From positions 496,001 through 560,000 of the forward strand of contig NZ_JAAOEN010000003.1 in NCBI RefSeq assembly GCF_011320225.1: 64,000 bases of DNA. The letters are read 5' to 3'. Under the pieces are notes generated by a model that did not search any database, was not told the origin of the DNA, and worked only from the letters and a program-made list of their open reading frames with translations. Position numbers and translations under genes: made by a program. The first letter of the stretch is position 1. Every line of letters begins with the position of its first letter. Source of the DNA: Phytoactinopolyspora limicola (GTDB lineage: Bacteria > Actinomycetota > Actinomycetes > Jiangellales > Jiangellaceae). Below, piece after piece: positions 25,088 to 33,258 of the stretch.

Positions 25088-26749
25088 ATGTCTTCCACGT
25101 ATACGGCCACGCCCGCGCAGCGCGCTGGCGCCAAGGAATGGCTCGGTCTCGCCACCTTGCTGTTGCCGACCATCCTGCTCTTCCTGACCATGACCGTGCT
25201 GTTCCTGGCTACCCCACAGATCGCGGCAGACCTGCAGCCCAGCAGCTCACAAGTGTTGTGGATCAACGACATCTACGGCTTCATGATGGCCGGGCTCCTG
25301 GTCGCCATGGGAACCCTCGGCGACCGGGTCGGACGTCGCCGGGTGCTGCTTTTCGGAGCGGTGGCCTTCGGAGCGGCGTCGACCGTGGCGGCGTTCTCGA
25401 ACAGTGCCGAGTTGCTGATCGCCACGCGTGCGGTCATGGGCCTGGGCGCGGCGGCCGTCATGCCGGCCACGCTGTCGCTCATCAGCAACATGTTCCAGAA
25501 CGCCCGGCAACGGGCCACTGCCATTGGTATGTGGGCGGCGTCGGTGTCCGTTGGTGTCGCCGTCGGGCCGCTGGTGGGCGGGCTCCTGCTCGAAGCGTTC
25601 TGGTGGGGCGCCGCCCTTCTCGTCGGCGTTCCGGTGATGGCGCTCGTGGTGATCGCGGCCCCACTGCTGGTCCCGGAGTACCGCGCACCGAACGCGGGAC
25701 GCCTGGACATCCCCAGCGTCGCGCTGTCGATGGCGGCGCTGTTCCCCTTCGTCTACGGCATCAAGGAACTGGCCAAGGCGGAGACCTTCGTGGTGCCGGC
25801 GCTCGCACTTGCCGTGGGTGTGGCCGTGGCCGTCGTCTTCGTCCGCAGGCAGCTTCGCCTGACCAACCCGCTCCTCGATGTGCGACTGTTCGGCAACCGG
25901 ATCTTCAGTGGCGCCTTGGGTGTGTTCCTGCTGGCAGCGGTGGCGTTGGGCGGTGTGTACCTCCTGTTCACCCAGTACTTGCAACTGGTGGCCGAACAGT
26001 CGCCGCTCCAGGCCGGGCTGTGGATCTTGCCAGCGGCGTTGCTGCTGGTCGTGGCGTCGACTGTGTCGCCAATGCTGGCCCGCCGGTTCCGGCCGTCGTC
26101 CATCATCGCCGCCGGCCTACTCCTATCGGCCATCGGCTATGGCGTGCTCACCCAAGTGGGTAGCCCATCGGGGCTGACATTGCTGATCGTCGGCTTCTAC
26201 ATCCTCTACCCGGGCATCGCGCCGACGATGGCACTGACCACCAACCTGGTCATCGGATCCGCCCCTCCAGAGAAGGCGGGAGCGGCGTCGGCGGTTAACA
26301 CGACGGCCAGCGACCTCGGCGTCTCGCTCGGCATCGCCATCCTGGGCAGCATCGGCACAGCGGTTTATCGGACCGGCATGGCGGGCGACGTTCCGGCCGG
26401 GCTGTCCGACGCTGCGGCCGACGGCGCACGGGACACCCTGCCGGGAGCGCTCGCAGCGGTTCACGAACTGCCGGCCTCGGCGGCGTACACCCTGCTCGAT
26501 CCCGCCCGGGCGGCATTCACCAACGGATTGAACGTGGCGGCAGGTATCGCCGCTGTACTCGCCCTCGCGGCCGCGGTGCTGTCGATGACGATCTTGCGCC
26601 GGGTACCGCCGACGAGCGACGACGCTCCAGTCACCGAGGCAGACACCGACAGCGCTCCTACCGCGGAGGACACCGACGGCCTTCCAACACCGGCACAGCC
26701 GCCGACCGGCAGCGACGACGACGCCGGGGTCCCCGCGAGTGTCCGGTGA
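25088..26749 (+). CDS. DHA2-family (14-TMS) MFS drug exporter
   Basis: Permease of 553 aa with 14 predicted membrane spans. It resembles QacA/LfrA-type proton antiporters: motif A in GTLGDRVGRRRVLLFGAVAF, motif C-like GMWAASVSVGVAVGPLVGGL, and the DHA2 WILPAALLLVVASTVSPMLA region. The acidic disordered tail of about 50 aa after the last span is uncommon. ATG 25088 follows GAAAGG. It sits between an FMN reductase and a PNPOx-like gene and probably exports a small hydrophobic or cationic compound under SARP control. Confidence 0.92.
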   Translation: MSSTYTATPAQRAGAKEWLGLATLLLPTILLFLTMTVLFLATPQIAADLQPSSSQVLWINDIYGFMMAGLLVAMGTLGDRVGRRRVLLFGAVAFGAASTVAAFSNSAELLIATRAVMGLGAAAVMPATLSLISNMFQNARQRATAIGMWAASVSVGVAVGPLVGGLLLEAFWWGAALLVGVPVMALVVIAAPLLVPEYRAPNAGRLDIPSVALSMAALFPFVYGIKELAKAETFVVPALALAVGVAVAVVFVRRQLRLTNPLLDVRLFGNRIFSGALGVFLLAAVALGGVYLLFTQYLQLVAEQSPLQAGLWILPAALLLVVASTVSPMLARRFRPSSIIAAGLLLSAIGYGVLTQVGSPSGLTLLIVGFYILYPGIAPTMALTTNLVIGSAPPEKAGAASAVNTTASDLGVSLGIAILGSIGTAVYRTGMAGDVPAGLSDAAADGARDTLPGALAAVHELPASAAYTLLDPARAAFTNGLNVAAGIAAVLALAAAVLSMTILRRVPPTSDDAPVTEADTDSAPTAEDTDGLPTPAQPPTGSDDDAGVPASVR

Positions 26750-26780
26750 AGACCCGAACGTCGAACCAAGGAGAACTCTC

Positions 26781-27278
26781 ATGCCGGTACGTCAGGTGGA
26801 TTCGTTCAGCAAGATCCGGGCGGACTTCGAGCACATTGTCGGCGATGTCGTCTACGCGACGATGACCACGGTGGACCCGGAAGGCCGCCCGCGCGCCCGC
26901 GTGCTGCTGCCGATCTGGCAGGTGGTCGATGGCCAACTGGTCGGCTGGCTGGCCACCTACCGGACTCCGGTGAAGGTCGCCCACCTCGCCAGCAACCCGC
27001 ACGCCACGCTCTCGTACTGGAGCCCGGCACAGAACACCGCGGCCGTCGACACCGTCGCGAGCTGGATCAGCAACCAGGATGTGAAGGACACGGTCTGGAA
27101 GCTCTACCAGCAAGGTAGCCCGCCGGGGGTCGGCTACGACCCCGCGGCGTACTGGAACGGCGGCCCGCACGATCCGATGTACCAGGTCCTGCGCCTGGAT
27201 CCCTGGCGAGTACAGGTGCTCTGGGGCCGGGATCTGGCGGCCGGACGGCCAGCAAGCCAGTGGGGCTCCCCCGCGTAG
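26781..27278 (+). CDS. Pyridoxamine-5'-phosphate-oxidase-fold (likely F420/FMN) protein
   Basis: Split-barrel protein of 165 aa. VVYATMTTVDPEGRPRARVL is the common opening strand pair, followed by LVGWLATYRTPVKVAHLASN, NPHATLSYWSP and a late DPWRVQVLWGRDL. This is the general stress/F420 PNPOx type rather than the true PdxH. AAGGAG lies before the ATG. It is 31 bp after the MFS gene and is likely the third gene of that operon. Confidence 0.88.
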   Translation: MPVRQVDSFSKIRADFEHIVGDVVYATMTTVDPEGRPRARVLLPIWQVVDGQLVGWLATYRTPVKVAHLASNPHATLSYWSPAQNTAAVDTVASWISNQDVKDTVWKLYQQGSPPGVGYDPAAYWNGGPHDPMYQVLRLDPWRVQVLWGRDLAAGRPASQWGSPA

Positions 27279-27428
27279 CCGCGCCGCGAACCTCACCCCT
27301 GGCGGCTTTGTTGGGAGTGTGGCCGTGCCGGCCGCAACGGGCGAGCACGACTGTGTTCTCGCGTTCGTGCCGCCCATCAACGCACCACTTCGGGCTCGGT
27401 TCGGGCCGAGTTCGCCCATCCCGATGCG

Positions 27429-28034
27429 TCATCGAAGCCCTAGAAAGACGGCCGCCGCGACAACGGTGCCGACGATCGCGCCGGTGATGACGTGGCCGGT
27501 GGTGTGGTCTCGCAACCGGATCCGGGACCAGCCGGTGGCGACCACGATGATCGCGCTGGCGGCCAATGCCGGGCCGAAGACGATGGTCAGGATGGTGGCG
27601 GTGCCGGCGGCGACCGCGGTGTGGATGGAGATCTTCCACTTGAGCGTGATGGTCGTGGTGACGGCGAGGCCGGCCAGCATGGCCGCCAGGAGCGCGATCA
27701 GCTGCCGTGGCGCACCCAGGATCATCAGGGTGAGAAGCCCGCCGGCGGCGGCCGCCCCGGCGACGGCCAGCGGGACAAGACGCTGGGCACGGTCGGGAAT
27801 GTGGGGTGAGCTGAATCGACCTCGCCGTACCGCATACAGCACCCATGTATAGGGCACGACGCCAACAAGGAACGCAGCCAGCACACCCCAGCCGACGCCA
27901 CGTACGACTGACGAATCACTCGTTGCCCCGACAACGGGCAGCACACCGATCACGAGGTGTGCTGGCGCGAAGACCCTGGTCAATAAGGCGGCGACACGCG
28001 CTGACCGAGCAGGGGTGGTGTCACTCTGGCTCAT
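27429..28034 (-). CDS. PAP2-like membrane phosphatase, degenerate motifs
   Basis: Integral membrane protein of 201 aa with five or six hydrophobic segments. Two motifs resemble type-2 phosphatidic acid phosphatases: KISIHTAVAAG (where P-S-G-H is usual) and SRIRLRDHTTGHVITGAIVG (S-R-x5-H-x3-H like). The first K-x6-R-P motif is not seen, so activity is uncertain. The start MSQSDTT is chosen because the ECF42-type promoter and DGPF gene begin just beyond it on the other strand. Confidence 0.7.
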   Translation of the reverse strand: MSQSDTTPARSARVAALLTRVFAPAHLVIGVLPVVGATSDSSVVRGVGWGVLAAFLVGVVPYTWVLYAVRRGRFSSPHIPDRAQRLVPLAVAGAAAAGGLLTLMILGAPRQLIALLAAMLAGLAVTTTITLKWKISIHTAVAAGTATILTIVFGPALAASAIIVVATGWSRIRLRDHTTGHVITGAIVGTVVAAAVFLGLR

Positions 28035-28093
28035 GTGCTGGTGTTCCGAACGTCGGCCATAGCGTCGATTCTGCCGGCGACGGCGTGCCAGCT

Positions 28094-28120
28094 TGTCGAG
28101 TTGCACCGCTGTCCGGCGTC
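28094..28120 (+). promoter_or_regulatory. Predicted ECF42-type promoter before the DGPF/sigma operon
   Basis: TGTCGA (28094-28099), exactly 17 bases, then CGTC (28117-28120), about 50 bases before the GTG of the DGPF gene. This matches the -35 TGTCGA and -10 CG(A/T)C elements reported for ECF42 sigma factors, so the operon is likely autoregulated. The same layout recurs at 29891. Confidence 0.7.
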
Positions 28121-28169
28121 CTTGTATCCGAGGGACTATGTGTTGTGCACCTCGGGCAAGGAGGCACGA

Positions 28170-28559
28170 GTGAGATACATGGTGTTGTTGTACGACTGCG
28201 AGTGGGCTCCAGAAGATTCCGCGGAGGCGATCGCGAAACGCGACGCTGTGCTGGACTACGTGCAGATGCTGCGTGAGCGTGGCGTGTTCCGCGGTGCAGA
28301 CCCGCTGCAGGGGACTCACGCGGCAACAACCGTCCAGGTAAGGAACGGTGAGACATTGCTGCGTGATGGCCCCTTCGCCGAGAGCCGGGAGTGGTTCGCC
28401 GGGTACTTCCTCCTCGAATGCCATGACTTGGACGAGGCACTGGAGCTGGCCGCGGCATGCCCGATGGCCGCCGAGGCAGGTGTCGAAGTCCGGCCGGTTC
28501 GGGTCGTCCCCCAGTGGTATGACCCCGTCGACGGTCTCCAGCAGGCGATGAACGAGTGA
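28170..28559 (+). CDS. YCII-related (DGPF-domain) protein
   Basis: Protein of 129 aa with the YciI-like ferredoxin fold: [20 protein letters not shown], then the signature [20 protein letters not shown] that gives DGPF proteins their name, and [11 protein letters not shown]. These proteins are the constant neighbours of ECF42 sigma factors; their biochemical role is unknown. GTG 28170 is preceded by AAGGAGG. The stop overlaps the sigma gene start (GTGA), so translation is coupled. Confidence 0.93.
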   Translation: MRYMVLLYDCEWAPEDSAEAIAKRDAVLDYVQMLRERGVFRGADPLQGTHAATTVQVRNGETLLRDGPFAESREWFAGYFLLECHDLDEALELAAACPMAAEAGVEVRPVRVVPQWYDPVDGLQQAMNE

Positions 28560-29845
28560 CCCCGACCCCAGGGGAACCGAAGGACGACCACGCAGCCGCC
28601 AGGGCGGTCGCTGTGGTGTTCGCGGAGCACCGGGCGCGGTTGCTAGCCGGCCTGGTCCGAGCGCTGGGTGACTTCGAGATCGCCGAGGACGCTCTCGCCG
28701 ACGCGATGGAGGTCGCGCTCAAGCGTTGGGGAGATGGCCAGGTACCGGACGACCCCCTGGCGTGGCTGCTGACGGTTGCCCGCCGGCGCGGGCTGGATCG
28801 CATTCGCCGCGACGAGTCCAAGCAGGCCAAGGCCCGCGAGGCCCTGTCGTTCGACCCGACCGCCGGCCTCACCGCCCCGGCACCGGGTCCGGAACTCACC
28901 AGCGGGTCCGAGCTACGCGCCCTCGGAGACGAGCGATTGGCGCTGCTGTTCACCTGTTGCCATCCGTCGCTGAACATGCCCGCCCGCGTGGCTCTGACTC
29001 TGAACGCCGTGTGCGGCTTGACGGCCGCCGAACTCGCCCGGCTATTCCTGACGTCCGAGACGACCATGGCTCAGCGCCTCGTCCGAGCCAAACGGAAGAT
29101 CCGCGACGCGGGCATCGCCTTCGCCGTGCCGGCCGACCACAACCTCCCAGAGCGGCTCGACTCCGTGCTGGCCGTCATCTACTCGATGTTCACCGACGGT
29201 TACGTCCGTGGGCCAGCCGATGAGACTCTGCTCCGAGCCGACCTGTGCGAGGACGCGATTCGCGCCGCCAAGCTGCTCGCGACACTGATGCCGGACGAGC
29301 CCGAGGTGCTCGGTCTCAACGCGCTGCTGCTGTTCCAGCACTCCCGCCGCCACACCAGAACCGGGCCGCACGGCGCGCTGGTGCTCCTGGCCGACCAAAC
29401 CCGGGAACACTGGGACGAACGCGACATCGACGAAGGTCGGCACCTGCTGGGCCTGGCCACCCGGCGCGGCCGCCCAGGGGTATACCAGCTGCAGGCGGCG
29501 ATCGCGGCGGAGCACGCCCAAGCGCCCTCATCGGCGGCGACACGCTGGCCGGTGATCGCCGAACTGTACGACGCACTGGCGCGACTCGACCCATCACCCG
29601 TGGTGGCCCTCAACCGTGCCGTCGCCGTGGCAATGGCCACCACACCAGTACAGGGCCTGGAGTTGCTCGACGACATCACCGAGCTTGAGAACTTCCATCC
29701 ATTTCACTCCGCCCGTGCCGAACTGCTCCTCCGCGCCAACCGGGTCGACGAGGCCCGAGCGTCCTTCGAACGCGCCCTGGCGACGGTCACCAACCCAGTG
29801 GAAGAGCGACATCTGCGATCTCGCCTCGCTGCCCTCAAGGTCTGA
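28556..29845 (+). CDS. ECF42-type RNA polymerase sigma factor with C-terminal TPR-like extension
   Basis: Protein of 429 aa. Residues about 15-85 form region 2 ([20 protein letters not shown], then [19 protein letters not shown]). Residues about 130-190 form region 4 ([39 protein letters not shown]). The rest is the long DUF6596/TPR-like extension typical of ECF42, which replaces a classical anti-sigma factor as the control element. It is translationally coupled to the DGPF gene. Two promoters with its expected signature lie in this window, before this operon and before the VOC-MFS pair. Confidence 0.95.
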   Translation: MTPTPGEPKDDHAAARAVAVVFAEHRARLLAGLVRALGDFEIAEDALADAMEVALKRWGDGQVPDDPLAWLLTVARRRGLDRIRRDESKQAKAREALSFDPTAGLTAPAPGPELTSGSELRALGDERLALLFTCCHPSLNMPARVALTLNAVCGLTAAELARLFLTSETTMAQRLVRAKRKIRDAGIAFAVPADHNLPERLDSVLAVIYSMFTDGYVRGPADETLLRADLCEDAIRAAKLLATLMPDEPEVLGLNALLLFQHSRRHTRTGPHGALVLLADQTREHWDERDIDEGRHLLGLATRRGRPGVYQLQAAIAAEHAQAPSSAATRWPVIAELYDALARLDPSPVVALNRAVAVAMATTPVQGLELLDDITELENFHPFHSARAELLLRANRVDEARASFERALATVTNPVEERHLRSRLAALKV

Positions 29846-29890
29846 TCCCGCGCCTCCGGGCCTGCGGCGTCGACGCCCTTCTCTGGCGCC

Positions 29891-29917
29891 TGTCGAGTCG
29901 ACGGACGTCGCTGCGTC
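29891..29917 (+). promoter_or_regulatory. Predicted second ECF42-type promoter before the VOC-MFS pair
   Basis: TGTCGA (29891-29896), 17 bases, CGTC (29914-29917), with the same following CTTG as the copy at 28094. It lies about 80 bases before the VOC gene start. It implies that the VOC and MFS genes belong to the regulon of the neighbouring sigma factor. Confidence 0.7.
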
Positions 29918-29997
29918 CTTGGTTTTGACGGTGGGTGCGGCACATAGCCCGCCGACGACGACGCAGGAACGCCTACCACTGGAAGGAATGAGTACAC

Positions 29998-30333
29998 ATG
30001 ACAACGAATCTGGTGTGGTTCGAGCTGCCCGGAGCCAGCACCGACAAGGCCCGCGCCTTCTACTCGGGCCTGTTCGGATGGACGTTCTCCAATTTCGGCG
30101 GCCAGGGCTACCACATGGTTGATGGCGCGAACCCGGGCGGAGCGATCACCTCGGGAGATGGATCCCATCCGGTCGCGTACTTCTCCACCGAGGACATCAA
30201 CGCCTCGGTGGCCAAGGTCAAGGAGCTCGGTGGCACCGCACCCGACCCGATGGAGATTCCCGGAGTTGGCCGGATGGCGCTCTGCCAGGACGATCAGGGC
30301 ACGACGTTCGGACTCTACGAGCCAGGAGCATGA
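29998..30333 (+). CDS. VOC-family (glyoxalase-like) protein
   Basis: Single-domain protein of 111 aa: NLVWFELPGASTDKARAFYS, GLFGWTF, HPVAYFSTEDINASVAKVKE, and a closing MALCQDDQGTTFGLYEP. This is the pattern of VOC proteins annotated as glyoxalase/bleomycin resistance/dioxygenase. It overlaps the MFS gene by ATGA and is probably driven by the ECF42 promoter upstream. It might modify or bind the compound the MFS protein exports. Confidence 0.92.
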   Translation: MTTNLVWFELPGASTDKARAFYSGLFGWTFSNFGGQGYHMVDGANPGGAITSGDGSHPVAYFSTEDINASVAKVKELGGTAPDPMEIPGVGRMALCQDDQGTTFGLYEPGA

Positions 30334-31700
30334 ACAGCCGCACAGCCTCGTGGACACTGGGCATCACCTGCGTCGCCGTATTCATAGAATCGGTCGACCT
30401 GCTGGCCGTCACCACGGCCCTGCCCCGGATTGGCGAAGACACCGGAGCGAGATTCACCGACCTGGAATGGGTCATCAATGCCTACGCCCTGGCCGTCGCT
30501 GTCGGGCTGTTCCTCGGCGGGGCACTCGGTGAACGGTTCGGCCGCCGACGGATGTTCAACCTGGGCGTCATCGTGTTCACGGTCGCATCGATCGCCGCGG
30601 CGACCTCTCCCAACGCTGAGGTGTTGATCGCGGCTCGCGCTGTGCAGGGGCTCGGCACCGCCATCGTGATCCCCGTGACACTGACCTTGATCCGGGCTGC
30701 GTTTCCACCACAGCGGATCGGGGTCGCGATGGGGGTGTGGGGCGGCGTGGTCGGCACGGGGGTGGGTGTTGGGCCGCTGATCGGTGGAGCGATCACCGAG
30801 GTGTTCAATTGGCAGTCGATCTTCTGGATCAACGTCCCGGTGGGCGTCATCACCCTGGTGTTGTCCCAGCTCAAGATGACCGAATCACGAGGTGAGCGTC
30901 AGCGGCTCGACCTCGTCGGGTTGGTGCTCGTCAGCATCGGACTCTTGGTGATCGTCCGCACGGTGCAGGGCGCGGAGAGTCGTGGATGGGGCGAGTCCAG
31001 CACGATCGTGCAGCTCACCGTCGGCGTAGCCGTCCTGTTGGTGTTCGTCGTGTGGGAGAACAGAGCCAGCCAGCCCATGCTCCCCTTGGCGCTGCTTCGC
31101 AAGCCCACCTTCGCCTCGGCCAACACCAGCGCGTTCCTCATGGGGGCCGCACTGTTCAGCGGAGGGGTGCTCATCACCCAGTACTTCCAGGTGGGTCGCG
31201 GCTTCTCCCCCACCGAATCCGGGCTTGGCCTCCTCCCCTGGACGGCAACTCCGATCCTGGTATCGCCGATCGCAGGGCGACTGGCGGAATCGGTCGGCAA
31301 TCGACCACTCATCGTGGCCGGCCTGATCCTGCAAGGCATCGGACTGGGCTGGTTCGGCCTGATCGTGGAGCCCGGCACCGAGTACACGACGCTGCTGGCA
31401 CCGCTGTTCATCGCCGGGATTGGCATCTCCTTGGTGTTCCCCACCGTGGCGGCTGCCACGATGCACACCGCCGGACCCGCGTTGATGGGCGTCGCGTCCT
31501 CGATGACCAACGCCAGCCGACAGGTCGGGGGCGCCGTCGGAATCGCGGCCATCGGGGGTGTCTTCCTGGCGAATGGCAACCTGGGAAGCCTGGAAGGAAT
31601 CATCGACGGGCTCAGCCCAGCCTTGATCACCGGTGCGACACTGTCCGTTCTGGGTGCGGTGATCGCGCTGGGAGTGCGGGAGCAGCCAACGCCCAGGTGA
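30330..31700 (+). CDS. DHA2-family MFS exporter
   Basis: Permease of 456 aa with about 14 spans. Motif A is GGALGERFGRRRMFNLGVIV, and motif C-like GVWGGVVGTGVGVGPLIGG is followed by WQSIFWINVPVGVITLVLSQ, the usual DHA2 order. It starts within the VOC gene stop (ATGA) and ends just before a strong terminator. Being in an ECF42-controlled pair suggests a stress- or toxin-induced efflux role. Confidence 0.93.
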   Translation: MNSRTASWTLGITCVAVFIESVDLLAVTTALPRIGEDTGARFTDLEWVINAYALAVAVGLFLGGALGERFGRRRMFNLGVIVFTVASIAAATSPNAEVLIAARAVQGLGTAIVIPVTLTLIRAAFPPQRIGVAMGVWGGVVGTGVGVGPLIGGAITEVFNWQSIFWINVPVGVITLVLSQLKMTESRGERQRLDLVGLVLVSIGLLVIVRTVQGAESRGWGESSTIVQLTVGVAVLLVFVVWENRASQPMLPLALLRKPTFASANTSAFLMGAALFSGGVLITQYFQVGRGFSPTESGLGLLPWTATPILVSPIAGRLAESVGNRPLIVAGLILQGIGLGWFGLIVEPGTEYTTLLAPLFIAGIGISLVFPTVAAATMHTAGPALMGVASSMTNASRQVGGAVGIAAIGGVFLANGNLGSLEGIIDGLSPALITGATLSVLGAVIALGVREQPTPR

Positions 31701-31715
31701 ACGGGGCTTGCTGAC

Positions 31716-31757
31716 GTACCGACATTGCGGTTGCCGCTGCCACCGCAATGTCGGTAC
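31716..31757 (+). terminator. Hairpin terminator after the VOC-MFS operon
   Basis: A perfect 16-bp stem, GTACCGACATTGCGGT paired with ACCGCAATGTCGGTAC, has a 10-base loop and lies 16 bases after the MFS stop. Its AT content is higher than that of the surroundings, and no U-run follows. Confidence 0.8.
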
Positions 31758-31791
31758 ATCTTCCCGTCAGGCGGGTAGCGGGCGAGAGCAC

Positions 31792-32073
31792 ATGCGTCCC
31801 AACATCGCACGTATCCTCAGCGCGCCCAACGATCCGGAGACGAGAGCCTTGGTCGCGGACTTGCCGGATGAGACCGCCCTGCGGGAGTTGATGGACACGT
31901 GCAACTGGGACGACGGCTACGTCGTGCCTCTGGCGGTCGTTCGTCACCCACGGTGCGACCGAGGGCTGGCGTTGCAACTTTTCTGGGCGCTGGACGACGC
32001 CGCCCGCACCATGGCCCGCCATGACCCGCGCGACCAGCGACGATGTACCCTCCCACGCGGCCGCTGGTCATGA
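31792..32073 (+). CDS. DUF4274-type small protein
   Basis: Protein of 93 aa: MRPNIARILSAPNDPETRAL, then DETALRELMDTCNWDDGYVV, PLAVVRHPRCDRGLALQLFW and ALDDAAR. The N-W-D-D-G then P-x-A-[VI]-[VI]-x-[HN] and C-D-x-G-x-A-L-x-L-F-[WY] series is that of DUF4274, often found in immunity-like or polymorphic-toxin settings, but no function is established. GAGAG precedes the ATG. It ends convergent to a lipoprotein gene, next to the WXG100-like locus. Confidence 0.75.
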   Translation: MRPNIARILSAPNDPETRALVADLPDETALRELMDTCNWDDGYVVPLAVVRHPRCDRGLALQLFWALDDAARTMARHDPRDQRRCTLPRGRWS

Positions 32074-32136
32074 ATCGTCAGGACGGTGGGGGCGTCTGAA
32101 AGGTCGACTCCTGCGAGTTCATCGGGGCGTGTCTTC

Positions 32137-32670
32137 CTATTCCGACGCTTCGAGATGCTCACGTACCGCGTCAGCGAGAGGTACCAGTTCGGTGTCGACG
32201 ACGTCGCGGACCACGTCCACGCTCTCCCCGGGTTCCAGCCGCACGGCGGGCGCCCGATAGGCGGTACCCGTGTTGCTGTCGGTGCCGTTGCTACGGCTCA
32301 TGGCGAAGATCTCTTTGGTGACGAGCATGGTCCCAGCGTCGTCGCTGTACACCCAGCTGGACTCCTCGGTGTCCGGAAGTGGGACATCGACCGTGGGTGT
32401 GAGCTGCGGTGGTCGTCGTTCTACCACGAGCACGGCGACATCGGCATTGTTGGTGACGGTGTACTCGGCGACCACGCCGGACGTATCCGGCGGGTACTCG
32501 GGTCCAGCCGGAGCGCCGACACCGAGTTCCGCGTCGAGGACGACATCGAGCTCGACCAGCGCCGTCGTATCGTTCCCGCCGGGATCCTCGCCGGACTCGC
32601 CTCCGCCGCAGCCCACGAGCGCCATCACCGCGACCACCGCCGAGAATGCTTGCCCCCGCCCGGAGGTCAC
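32137..32670 (-). CDS. Lipoprotein of unknown function
   Basis: Protein of 177 aa with a signal peptide and lipobox (VMALVGC, Cys about residue 21) followed by a Gly/Glu/Asp-rich linker. The body is a single beta-rich domain (VVAEYTVTNNADVAVLVVER, then EPGESVDVVRDVVDTELVPL) that resembles immunoglobulin-like extracellular domains. It follows a second lipoprotein gene with four bases between them, so they are cotranscribed with the WXG100-like pair upstream. Confidence 0.75.
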   Translation of the reverse strand: MTSGRGQAFSAVVAVMALVGCGGGESGEDPGGNDTTALVELDVVLDAELGVGAPAGPEYPPDTSGVVAEYTVTNNADVAVLVVERRPPQLTPTVDVPLPDTEESSWVYSDDAGTMLVTKEIFAMSRSNGTDSNTGTAYRAPAVRLEPGESVDVVRDVVDTELVPLADAVREHLEASE

Positions 32671-32674
32671 GACG

Positions 32675-33244
32675 CTACTCGAAACACGGCGTGACGCCTT
32701 CGATGGTCACGTCGGTGGTAACAACGTCGCCGGGCTGATCCGCGGTGAGGCCATAGGTCACCACGAACGTCAGCGTGACATCCTGCTCGTCGACAGCGCG
32801 TTCATACTGGCCCTGGCGGGAGTCTAGGCCGTCTCCGTGCGGCGGCGTTGTCGCGGCGTAGCCGAGTTCGCGGAAACGCATACCGAGGAAGTCGGCATAG
32901 CCGTTGTACACCGTGTTGACCTGCTGCGGATCCGTGGGGTCGCCGGCGGTCTCGAGCGAGAACTCGGTAGACCACATCCGCCGCACACCGTCGTTCCCGC
33001 ACTGCTCGTCCGTGCTTGCATCGTGGGTGATGTTCTCGCCAATCAGTTCGCCCACGCGGTCGTCGTTCTCCTGGATGAGGTCGACGAGACTCGAACCGTC
33101 GTGGCGCAGCATGTCGCCGAGCTCGTCGGTGTTGACGTCGGAATCTCCGGTGCAGCTCACCACCAACACCATCGCACCGGCGAGCAGCGCCGCGTAGCTG
33201 TATCGCCGCCAGCCGTCGCGCACCGGCAGGGCTATCCGAGCCAT
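32675..33244 (-). CDS. Lipoprotein of unknown function
   Basis: Protein of 189 aa. The signal sequence SYAALLAGAMVLVVSC ends in a lipobox Cys at about residue 31. Two further cysteines (DEQCGNDG and VTPCFE) may form a disulfide. The rest is acidic, with a helix (LVDLIQENDDRVGELIGENI) and a C-terminal beta part. The start ATG 33244 overlaps the end of the upstream gene; a more upstream ATG at 33265 is possible. Placement suggests a surface partner of the WXG100-like locus. Confidence 0.75.
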   Translation of the reverse strand: MARIALPVRDGWRRYSYAALLAGAMVLVVSCTGDSDVNTDELGDMLRHDGSSLVDLIQENDDRVGELIGENITHDASTDEQCGNDGVRRMWSTEFSLETAGDPTDPQQVNTVYNGYADFLGMRFRELGYAATTPPHGDGLDSRQGQYERAVDEQDVTLTFVVTYGLTADQPGDVVTTDVTIEGVTPCFE

Positions 33245-33258
33245 CCGTCGCACGCCCC

